Shown here one piece after another: positions 15,205 through 21,923 of a stretch of 21,923 bases of DNA; within the stretch, counting starts at the first letter, position 1, and every line of letters begins with the position of its first letter. Both the position numbers and the translations under genes were made by a program. The stretch is from positions 1-21,923 of the forward strand of contig CAMLIY010000020.1 in NCBI GenBank assembly GCA_946480125.1, in the 5' to 3' direction. The stretch is from an uncultured Asticcacaulis sp. (GTDB lineage Bacteria > Pseudomonadota > Alphaproteobacteria > Caulobacterales > Caulobacteraceae). The notes beneath the pieces were generated by a model. That model ran no database searches, was not told where the DNA came from, and worked only from the letters and a program-made list of their open reading frames with translations.

Positions 15205-15597
15205 CGACCTGAGCTTTTAATGTAGGCAGTTCGCCTGATTGAAATCTTCCAGCCGCGAAAGTTATTAGGAGCGTCTTCAATGTGGCCAGCCCTGCAAGCT
15301 GGCAGAAGTGAACTGCCCTGTGCCGGCAAAGCGCGCGGGATCGTCGCTCGTAATTCATTTTAATGTTGAGCCGAAGGTTTTGGCGCTACCTACGTAGCGA
15401 AGATGTGCGCATATAAAACAATGCTATCGCCTGTGCGTAAACATTCGTAGAAATTAGCGGGCTTTGGACGATAGGTGCAAATATTTAGCCGTCTGCGAAA
15501 TAAGCATTCACTTGTAGAAAATTACGCTATACCGTGAAATTACAGAGACAATCAAAGCGACCGGAGAGACGGTCCCAATAGCGAAGGAATCAAAAAA
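15205..15597. other. Intergenic region between divergent SDR and hydratase operons
   Basis: No gene is supported in these roughly 390 bp. Small inverted repeats occur, such as GCCAGC/GCTGGC near 15284-15303 and CGCTAC/GTAGCG at 15384-15399. TGCGAAATA at 15494-15502 matches one arm of the palindrome at 9686-9707. The region must hold the promoter of the hydratase-IclR operon, but I see no clear -35/-10 pair. Confidence 0.5.
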
Positions 15598-16368
15598 ATG
15601 GACGGAAAGGTTCGCCTTGAATTGAAGGGTAAGGTCGCTGAATTGGTTCTGGACCGGGAGGCAAAACATAATGCCCTTACGCCCGATATGTACAATCAAC
15701 TTAAGCAGTGCTGCGAACAGATAAACGACGAAGCAGAGATAAATGTAGCGATCGTGCGAGGCGAAGGAACTAAGGCCTTTTGCGCGGGTTCAGATATCAA
15801 GGCGTTAGAAAGTTACGCAAATTTCTGGGAGTGGCGAAATAGAAATGACTATATCGCATCGCTGCGTTCGGTCAGGAAACCCTTGATCGCGGCTGTGAAA
15901 GGTTGGGCATTGGGTGGAGGTTTGGAGATCGCATTGGCTTGCGATTTGCGCGTCGTGGCGCCGAGCGCGGTGTTCTCCGCCCCTGAAATCACAATGGGGT
16001 GGAACGGCGCCGGCGGTGCTGCACAGCACTTGACCCGCATGGCCGGTTATGGTCAGGCCATGCGGTATCTATTGACAGGCGAGCGATTTGGCTTTGCCGA
16101 AGCCGTAAAAATGGGCATGGTTCAATGGGAAGCGCCTGAAGGTGGCGAAGTGGAGATGGCCCGCCAGGTGGCTCAAAATATCGCGTCGCATTCGACGGTG
16201 GCGGCCCAAGCTGTCAAGTCGGCGGTGAGGTCAGCAATGAGCACATCCGTAGAGATGGGATTACAGGTCGAAAATGAATTAATGTGCCTGTGTTTTGCCA
16301 AAAATGATCTCGACAAAAGAACACTGACCAACGCACAGTTGGATCAAAAAAACGAAACTGCAGAGTAG
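15598..16368 (+). CDS. Enoyl-CoA hydratase/isomerase (crotonase) family
   Basis: This 256-aa crotonase has the oxyanion-hole segments AFCAGSDIKAL (60-70) and GWALGGGLEIAL (102-113). Both glutamates of true hydratases are present and spaced as in rat mitochondrial hydratase: Glu110 (GGLEIAL) and Glu130 (APEITMG), 20 apart, matching Glu144 and Glu164. A water-adding activity on an enoyl-CoA is therefore likely, though isomerase or lyase activity is possible. A ribosome-binding site AAGGA lies 9 nt before the ATG. The IclR gene follows after 10 nt. Together with the two CoA-transferases it shows that the pathway includes CoA thioesters. Confidence 0.88.
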   Translation: MDGKVRLELKGKVAELVLDREAKHNALTPDMYNQLKQCCEQINDEAEINVAIVRGEGTKAFCAGSDIKALESYANFWEWRNRNDYIASLRSVRKPLIAAVKGWALGGGLEIALACDLRVVAPSAVFSAPEITMGWNGAGGAAQHLTRMAGYGQAMRYLLTGERFGFAEAVKMGMVQWEAPEGGEVEMARQVAQNIASHSTVAAQAVKSAVRSAMSTSVEMGLQVENELMCLCFAKNDLDKRTLTNAQLDQKNETAE

Positions 16369-16378
16369 GAAGGCCGAA

Positions 16379-17161
16379 ATGGGTAATATTTCAGGGACGG
16401 GACACGGCTCTGCGGAGCAAAAAAAAGAAAGGCAAAAGTCAGACGTTCCTTCTGTGGAAAAAGCTCTCGATATCCTTGAACTCCTGTCAGGCCGTCCGAA
16501 CGGCCTGACGCTGAATGCGTTAACACAAGAGTTAAACAGGAGCATGGGCGAAATATACCGCATAGTCGTATATTTGGCTGATCGTGGTTTTATTCAGCGC
16601 GATATAGATACTGATCGATTTGGACTAAGCTTACGCATGTTCGAATTATCTCATAAGTTCGCGCCAACCGAAAACCTGTTGAAACTGGCGTCGCCTGTCT
16701 TGGAAAGAATATCCTTCAGGACAGAGCAATCGTGTCATATGGCGGTTTTGCACAAGATGTCGATACTCGTGATGGCGTCAAGTCCCAGTCCACGTCCCGC
16801 TTCCTATTTTGTCAAGGCCGGCGCCAGTTTTCCGTTCATGACAACGTCGTCTGGCGCCGTGATTCTTGCCTATATGGATGGCGATAGACGAGAAAGGTAT
16901 TTAGCGAGTTTGTCGTCAGGCGAGCAGTCTGCACTGGTCGAGCGAATATCCAAAATTAGGGAAGAAGGTATCGAAACGTCCCCAAGCTCGTTGATGCATG
17001 GTGTCACGAATGTAAGCGCGCCGGTATTCTCACAACGCGGCATTGTAGCGGCACTGACGTCAGGCTTCGTACTGCAGTACGATCAGCGCTGTTCACTTGC
17101 TGAAGTGGCTGATGAGATTCGTACAGGTGCAAATGACCTTTCACGCATGCTCGGCGGTTAA
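16379..17161 (+). CDS. IclR-family transcriptional regulator
   Basis: This 260-aa regulator has an N-terminal winged helix (VEKALDILELLS, about 26-37, then LTLNALTQELNRSMGEIYRIVVYLADRGFI) and a C-terminal IclR effector-binding domain (SCHMAVLHKMSILVMASS, KAGASFPFMTTSSGAVILAYM, GVTNVSAPVFSQRGIVAALT). A strong GGAAGG ribosome-binding site lies 5 nt before the ATG, inside the 10-nt gap after the hydratase, so both are in one transcript. IclR regulators of catabolic operons often respond to aromatic, glyoxylate or sugar-acid effectors. Likely targets are its own operon and those carrying CoA-transferases, with the palindromes at 9686 and 2257 as candidate sites. A 10-bp perfect inverted repeat lies within its coding sequence at 16486-16509. 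Confidence 0.9.
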   Translation: MGNISGTGHGSAEQKKERQKSDVPSVEKALDILELLSGRPNGLTLNALTQELNRSMGEIYRIVVYLADRGFIQRDIDTDRFGLSLRMFELSHKFAPTENLLKLASPVLERISFRTEQSCHMAVLHKMSILVMASSPSPRPASYFVKAGASFPFMTTSSGAVILAYMDGDRRERYLASLSSGEQSALVERISKIREEGIETSPSSLMHGVTNVSAPVFSQRGIVAALTSGFVLQYDQRCSLAEVADEIRTGANDLSRMLGG

Positions 17162-17332
17162 ACGGATCGGCTACCAGCAGTCTGAAATCGACAAAAAGTG
17201 AAAAGTTTGATTAGCGGTTTACACTGAAAGTCTTCAGGTAACAGGGATCGTCGTTTACTCCGGTCGTTGAAAAGTAATGCCGCCCTTTACTACACTTATA
17301 AAAATTCATCTTAGCCGTTTTTGCTTTAAATT

Positions 17333-19039
17333 TCATGCCCCGATATTGGGCGCGACGCTAGTCATATTCAACGTATTGCCGTAAAAGTCGAGGATAGGGT
17401 GGGCAGGTATGTCTTTGAATATACCTTTGCCGGCGCCTGGAATTGGTGGACCTTTCAGCGCGACGCCTTGCTTGATCGAGGGGCTGGTCTCAGCAACGCT
17501 ATATGACTTTTCAGGCCCGCCTATTCCAGAAAACGCCGGATCACCAATAAAAGGTTTTCTGTCGAGGTGAGCAAGCTGACTGTCAACATCGCCCCAAAAG
17601 AGATTATGGCTCACGAATAAGTTGGAAGGGCTAGCCTTTGGATATGTGGTATCCCCCCCCATCTTACCGCCGTTCCGGGCATAAAAAATGTTGTTGAATA
17701 TAAATAAGCCATCTCCGACCAGATCTATGCTTGTTTGGATGGGGCGATCGATGACAATGGTGTTGTTGTAGATATAGGTATTGGCGGGAGGTGCGGGTTT
17801 CTTACCCTTGCCCTGACTACCGGTAACCCAGAGCGTATGGCCTCTTTTCCAGGACGGCGTTCCAGGCGGACTTATGCGCCAGGCGTCATTTACACTGACA
17901 TTGAAGCGATAAACTGAATTGACGTTACCGCCCAAGATTTCGATGAAACCGCCTTCGCAGTCCTCCATGTAGTTGTACTGGACAAATGTGTTCAGGTTAT
18001 TGAAATCGATATGGATGCCACAGGAGTCGGCATACCCTCTCGTGCCTATGCACTTGTTGTACTGTAGCACGGTATTGATACAGTTTATAGGCCAGGATGA
18101 GCTCCCACGACCAGGCATTCGTGGATCTATGCTGGAACCTGGATGATCAAACAAGTTATGCTCGATCAGGCAATTATATACCGATTGGGGCAAGACACTG
18201 GTGCCGCCAAGATAATGGAAAACATTGTTACGAACTACAATATCCATATTGCGGTTTATCGCATCGTTGCCAATACCTTCGACACCTCCCGCGTGCATAA
18301 AATGAATGCCAAGACGTTGAATGTCGGTAAAATAGCAATTTTCGACCAATACATTCCGGATGTGCTTTTCATCGCCGGAACGGACATTCTTTCCAGTCGC
18401 GAAGCGAACGGCCGCTACCATAAGGCTATCGAAATCACTGCGTTCAAGCATCGGTGTTACAGCGTAAACCTTTTGGAAGGTCATGTTGCGAAGGGTGAAA
18501 TTCTGCATCACCCTTGTGCCTGTGTTGCAGACATTTACGGCAAAGGCGTCGATATCCCTGACCCCGTCACGAGCGGACCTTCTTTCGTTTCTTACCTCCA
18601 GTCCATCGAAGACTATATTATCAGCATTCTCGATGTATATAGCTTCCTGGTAATCGCCGCCTTTGCCAGTACCCACCTCCCCAGTGATTATTGGCCTGGA
18701 TCCCATGCCATAGGATGAGACCAGGATCGGCTCTTCGTCGGAACCCGAGCCATTAAGCACAAAATGACCGTCGAAACGATCGCCAGCTTTGGAAAGAACC
18801 TGATCCCCGGGGGCCAAAACAACCGAGCTGATCTTAGCCAGGGTCTTCCATGGCGCGTTGATCGAACCCGTATTCGTATCGTCCCCGCTGGAACTACTAA
18901 GATAATAGGCGTTACCCTTACCTTTTGGTACACCCGCTCGAGCGTCGATATGGGTTAGACCTGTTAGGCTTAAAGCCAGAGCCAAACCGCCCGTGCTCAT
19001 GAGAAACTGGCGGCGACCTCGGTGATTATGGTCGAACAT
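17333..19039 (-). CDS. Tat-exported right-handed beta-helix protein, probable polysaccharide-active enzyme
   Basis: Chosen start at 19039 gives 568 aa with AAGAGAG six nt before the ATG; a TTG at 19105, overlapping the phosphatase stop, would give 590 aa. The N-terminus carries a twin-arginine signal, RGRRQFLMS (Arg9, Arg10) followed by a hydrophobic stretch and a cleavage-like DARAG, so it should be folded in the cytoplasm and exported. The mature part starts YYLSSSSGDDTNTGS and APWKTLAKI, a common opening of parallel beta-helix carbohydrate enzymes, followed by many N-rich turns (NTYIYNNTIV, IEHNLFDHPG, LQYNKCIG, VQYNYMEDCEGGF). This fold occurs in polysaccharide lyases and several glycoside hydrolase families; I cannot name which. 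It is the last gene of the GH50-phosphatase-helix group. Confidence 0.75.
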   Translation of the reverse strand: MFDHNHRGRRQFLMSTGGLALALSLTGLTHIDARAGVPKGKGNAYYLSSSSGDDTNTGSINAPWKTLAKISSVVLAPGDQVLSKAGDRFDGHFVLNGSGSDEEPILVSSYGMGSRPIITGEVGTGKGGDYQEAIYIENADNIVFDGLEVRNERRSARDGVRDIDAFAVNVCNTGTRVMQNFTLRNMTFQKVYAVTPMLERSDFDSLMVAAVRFATGKNVRSGDEKHIRNVLVENCYFTDIQRLGIHFMHAGGVEGIGNDAINRNMDIVVRNNVFHYLGGTSVLPQSVYNCLIEHNLFDHPGSSIDPRMPGRGSSSWPINCINTVLQYNKCIGTRGYADSCGIHIDFNNLNTFVQYNYMEDCEGGFIEILGGNVNSVYRFNVSVNDAWRISPPGTPSWKRGHTLWVTGSQGKGKKPAPPANTYIYNNTIVIDRPIQTSIDLVGDGLFIFNNIFYARNGGKMGGDTTYPKASPSNLFVSHNLFWGDVDSQLAHLDRKPFIGDPAFSGIGGPEKSYSVAETSPSIKQGVALKGPPIPGAGKGIFKDIPAHPILDFYGNTLNMTSVAPNIGA

Positions 19040-19101
19040 GTGGCACTCTCTTAGTCGGGTTTGCATCATTGGGAATTTGGAGGACCGAAACGAAAGGTCA
19101 C

Positions 19102-21456
19102 TCAAGCAAGCCTGTTATCGCCGCGATTTTCCGACTGGTGAATGGTGACAGGCCATCCAGGGTATTGATTGTCAGGCTTGCCATCCGCCAAATCGACAAG
19201 AAAGCGATAGGCGTCCATCGTATAGGTCAGCTTCTGGGTATCAAATGTAATGAATCCAAACCCACTTCCCTTTTGGTCTGCTTTTAAATAGCGATTGGGT
19301 GACGTGCCAACGACTGGATTACCGACTGCATAAACGTAGGCCTTGTTCCCAAAGCTATCGAGATATTCGCCCGTGTTAGGCAAACCATGCTTTGGCCGAT
19401 TGGCATATGGCAGGGGCACAGTATCTGGATTCCACCAACGCGGCCAACCGACAGCAATGGCCGGGGTACAAAACGCCCAGCTACTGTCACGCTGCTTATT
19501 AACGCCATATTGTGACAGGGTAGACAGATGCGTGTCGCCGCAAATGTGCAGGGCCATGGCTGGCCTGATGATATCTACCGCGCGATCACGGGGCGTATGT
19601 GGCCAGCCGGCACTGTCGAAATCTAATTTCAGGTAGCGATTTGGCACAGGCTGATGTGTCGACAGGCCGGCAAACACCGTTTGGCTCAGCACAGCTTTCA
19701 GCCTGTGGCCGCGCCAGTCGGAAGACCACTGTTTGAGGAAAGTTTCTTGCCGTTCCCCCAGCAGGGTCAGGCCTTGTCTGTCAAAGTCAGGGTTCACATA
19801 CAGTGGATCCTCGCCCTGACCAGTTTCGCCAACCGCGGCCCCCACAGTCTCCGGACCGCTTTTCCATTGGCGGTCAGCGACAATGGCAAATCCGACATCA
19901 CCATAGACCATATCACAGTAGTAGGCGCTGATGCCTTGTAGCGAAGGCGTCGGATCATACGGATCAGGCAAATGGGACACATTGGTTTTATGGACGACAT
20001 TTACCATTCGCGCCGACTCAACGTACCCGCCCAGGGAAGAGGTGCCCGGATCGAGATCGGGGTGAAGGACGGCAGCACCGTTTTCCCCCCAAAGGTTCCC
20101 TTGTAGGACATCGTGATCATCGGGCAGGCAAAGTGTCGGGTTGTCGGCCATTACCTCACGAAAGGCCCATCCGAACTGGTAGAATTTGCGTAAGTAACAG
20201 GTAATCGCTAGGTCGGAAGGAGTGCGAATATAGCCGTATCCGCCGTGGCTTTCGTAAATCTGGTCGCCGGAGAAGAAAACGATATCCGGCTTTAGCTGTG
20301 CCACATTTCGAGCGACGGGTTCATAGGGGAAAGCATAGTCGTTCTGACAAGTGAGTGCCGCCATGCGCAAAGGACGGCCGGTGGGATTTGGCTGAATGGT
20401 GCCCGCCCACTCGCTTGGTGTCACACGACCATCACGGCTCTTTTCACGGTAGGTTAACCGATAGGGGGTAGCCACTTTTTCATTCCAATTGGGAATTCGA
20501 AAGGTCGCCACCCAGGCATCCGTATCAAGCGCGGCGGCACCTAACGATTTCCATTTGCCACCGCGGTTCACTTCCAGTTCAACAACATGACTGTCATCCT
20601 TGCCCATTGGCCCCGTGAGCGCGGAAATCTTTAGCACGTAGCCTTCATGTGTGCGGGAATCACTCAGACTGTACATGGACCAGAGTAATGGACCGAATGC
20701 CTGCCTGGGACGTACGCTGAAAGCGTTGCCCGACATCTGCCATTGTGAGAACCGATAGAGCGACCCCGCCTTGCTATCGATATCTGGACGCGCATCCGAG
20801 CCAGTGTAGTTACTTACCAGAGCCACATTACCCATAAGCTCAGCCGCAGGCAGGCTGTGGGTAAGCTTACCGAAGCTGTCTCCGGTGTCAGGGGACAAGG
20901 CCTCCAGTTCAATATTCATCTGACCACCCGACGGCCTGCCCGACACTTGCAGGCGAAGGTTTTTCATGTCGGCCGTATCAGCGAGTTCGACTGACTTCAG
21001 TCCTAAAACCAGCACGCGGTCTATCACGCCAGCACGCAGGCCATTGGAGGCAAAACAGGAGCTTCGGTATTCTTTGATTTCGCTTCGGTCGCCAATCCGG
21101 AATCCCGCGCCTCCATCGGTCGTGCCGTCGAATATCCGCCTGACGATCACAGACATGGTAAAGGCGGCCGCCGGGTCGGACAGTTGGTGCGTAAGCGATT
21201 GTATGTTTCGATTGCCGCCCATACTTAGACATTCGGCTTCGCCCTCTCGAATACACCAATCTTCCATCGGATTGGCCCAGAATTGTCCGCCAAGCCAGGT
21301 ACGGTCATTGGCTTGGCTCCAGGGATCAGGTGAAGCAGCAGAAACGGTTGAATGAGCGCCCGGGGCAAGCACTGCCATATCGGTTACGGCGCTTGCGGCC
21401 GCCAATTTAAGGGCCATACGGCGCGATAGTTCAGTTTTCATTAGATTTGTCTTCAT
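19102..21456 (-). CDS. PhoD-like phosphatase with large N-terminal extension, Tat signal
   Basis: This 784-aa protein has a PhoD-type metallophosphoesterase domain in its second half: Cys370 (AALTCQND, corresponding to the iron-ligand Cys of PhoD), SGDQIYE (396-402), PDDHDVLQGN (445-454) and CGDTHLS (639-645). The N-terminus has SRRMALKLAAASAV (11-24), a twin-arginine signal, consistent with PhoD being a Tat substrate. Residues about 45-245 look like a beta-rich jelly-roll domain, and about 250-360 like a second beta domain, so it is longer than classical PhoD. The start may be Met1 or Met6 (21441); neither has a strong ribosome-binding site. Between a GH50-like hydrolase and a beta-helix protein it may remove phosphate or another ester group from a polysaccharide or oligosaccharide. 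A plain phosphate-scavenging role is possible. Confidence 0.85.
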   Translation of the reverse strand: MKTNLMKTELSRRMALKLAAASAVTDMAVLAPGAHSTVSAASPDPWSQANDRTWLGGQFWANPMEDWCIREGEAECLSMGGNRNIQSLTHQLSDPAAAFTMSVIVRRIFDGTTDGGAGFRIGDRSEIKEYRSSCFASNGLRAGVIDRVLVLGLKSVELADTADMKNLRLQVSGRPSGGQMNIELEALSPDTGDSFGKLTHSLPAAELMGNVALVSNYTGSDARPDIDSKAGSLYRFSQWQMSGNAFSVRPRQAFGPLLWSMYSLSDSRTHEGYVLKISALTGPMGKDDSHVVELEVNRGGKWKSLGAAALDTDAWVATFRIPNWNEKVATPYRLTYREKSRDGRVTPSEWAGTIQPNPTGRPLRMAALTCQNDYAFPYEPVARNVAQLKPDIVFFSGDQIYESHGGYGYIRTPSDLAITCYLRKFYQFGWAFREVMADNPTLCLPDDHDVLQGNLWGENGAAVLHPDLDPGTSSLGGYVESARMVNVVHKTNVSHLPDPYDPTPSLQGISAYYCDMVYGDVGFAIVADRQWKSGPETVGAAVGETGQGEDPLYVNPDFDRQGLTLLGERQETFLKQWSSDWRGHRLKAVLSQTVFAGLSTHQPVPNRYLKLDFDSAGWPHTPRDRAVDIIRPAMALHICGDTHLSTLSQYGVNKQRDSSWAFCTPAIAVGWPRWWNPDTVPLPYANRPKHGLPNTGEYLDSFGNKAYVYAVGNPVVGTSPNRYLKADQKGSGFGFITFDTQKLTYTMDAYRFLVDLADGKPDNQYPGWPVTIHQSENRGDNRLA

Positions 21457-21537
21457 ATTTACCAGAATAGATGCGTTACATATCGGTATTCGTTGGGTCG
21501 GTTAGACATGAGACGCCTTACCTTCGCTTGTGGGCGC

Positions 21538-21923
21538 TTACTTTTTAAACCTGCGCTCGTATATGTCGTAATTTACCCGTTTCGCAGCGGCGACCATCTC
21601 GGGATAAGGGATGTCAGTGTTGCTTACCCAGCCGACATTATAATTTTCGCCATCGTAGGCGCGGCCTGTCACCGGGTCGTCGATATACTGAAACCAATGC
21701 GCGCCCACCATTACGGGGCTGGAGACCACGGTTTCCATATATTTTTCATACATGCGCGCGCGGTCAGCCTGGTTGACCGCCTGGACCAGCCCGGGGTGAT
21801 AGAGGCCAGTGTCGTTCGTCGAGCCGATATGAAATTCACCAATGAGGGTGGGGCGGTCCAGTGCGTTAAGGAAATTCCACGTATCCGGGTGCATGCCTTC
21901 GCGGTAGTTATTATAGCTCATGA
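21538..21923 (-). CDS. GH50 beta-agarase-like glycoside hydrolase, C-terminal fragment (5' end beyond window)
   Basis: About 128 codons of the C-terminal part of a glycoside hydrolase lie at the end of the window; the frame is open to the edge, so the ATG at 21921 is internal. The sequence matches GH50 agarases: LIGEFHIGS (its Glu the probable nucleophile of the (beta/alpha)8 barrel), LYHPGLVQAVNQADRARMY, VGAHWFQYIDDPVTGRAYDGEN, and TDIPYPEMV. GH50 enzymes release neoagarobiose or act on related galactans. Substrate in this organism may differ, since agarase-like genes are found in non-marine bacteria. It is transcribed with the phosphatase (81-bp gap) and the beta-helix protein. Whether it has a signal peptide cannot be seen here. 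Confidence 0.8.
   Translation of the reverse strand, partial: MSYNNYREGMHPDTWNFLNALDRPTLIGEFHIGSTNDTGLYHPGLVQAVNQADRARMYEKYMETVVSSPVMVGAHWFQYIDDPVTGRAYDGENYNVGWVSNTDIPYPEMVAAAKRVNYDIYERRFKK

Noticed and set aside
16486..16509. Perfect 10-bp inverted repeat GTCAGGCCGT/ACGGCCTGAC as a terminator
   Set aside because: It lies inside the IclR coding sequence and has no T tail; probably chance or a local RNA structure.

Overview
The window looks like chromosomal DNA of an alphaproteobacterium, most plausibly Caulobacterales/Asticcacaulis-like or a sphingomonad-like carbohydrate degrader. This rests on the PntB sequence style, moderately high GC, LacI and IclR control of sugar genes, Tat-exported polysaccharide enzymes and an AldA/IdnD/diketo-hydrolase gene repertoire. 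It is an inference from protein style; no rRNA or other marker gene is present.

Layout. (1) 1-1911, plus strand, GC-rich: the 3' end of pntB (transhydrogenase beta subunit) and a 2-keto-3-deoxygluconate-type sugar kinase. (2) 1912-2344: a non-coding stretch that turns AT-rich from about 2160 and carries a promoter and palindromes. (3) 2345-6419, plus strand, a tight operon: CaiB/BaiF CoA-transferase, a solute-binding-protein-like protein with no signal peptide, an SDR, and an IdnD-like zinc dehydrogenase, ending in an intrinsic terminator. (4) 9547-6476, minus strand: AldA-like aldehyde dehydrogenase, cupin, and a second CaiB/BaiF CoA-transferase. (5) 9548-10040: non-coding, with a 22-bp palindrome and several hairpins. 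(6) 12226-10041, minus strand: a divergent enolase homologue coupled to an FAH-type (diketo acid) hydrolase. (7) 12400-13389, plus strand: a LacI-family repressor that probably starts at CTG. (8) 15140-13370, minus strand: an SDR coupled to an APH-fold kinase. (9) 15598-17161, plus strand: enoyl-CoA hydratase and an IclR regulator. (10) 21923-17333, minus strand: the C-terminus of a GH50 agarase-like hydrolase, a Tat-exported PhoD-like phosphatase and a Tat-exported right-handed beta-helix protein.

How it may work together. Exported enzymes of block 10 would process a polysaccharide outside the cytoplasm. Cytoplasmic blocks 3, 4, 6, 8 and 9 would oxidise and split the resulting sugar or sugar acid. 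The SDR plus FAH-hydrolase pair resembles the aldolase-free diketo-hydrolase route for 2-keto-3-deoxy acids. The enolase homologue, an APH-fold kinase, two CoA-transferases and an enoyl-CoA hydratase do not fit any sugar pathway I can name.

The clearest regulatory signal is a perfect TGTTCACGTGAACA palindrome found twice. One copy overlaps a promoter element in front of the enolase-FAH operon; the other overlaps the -10 of a strong promoter in front of the SDR-kinase operon. The LacI gene lies between the two, which ties these four enzymes into one regulon. The most interesting parts are the enolase homologue with a changed active site, the leaderless solute-binding-like protein fused translationally to a CoA-transferase, and the mixture of sugar-acid and CoA chemistry. 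No transporter gene lies in the window.
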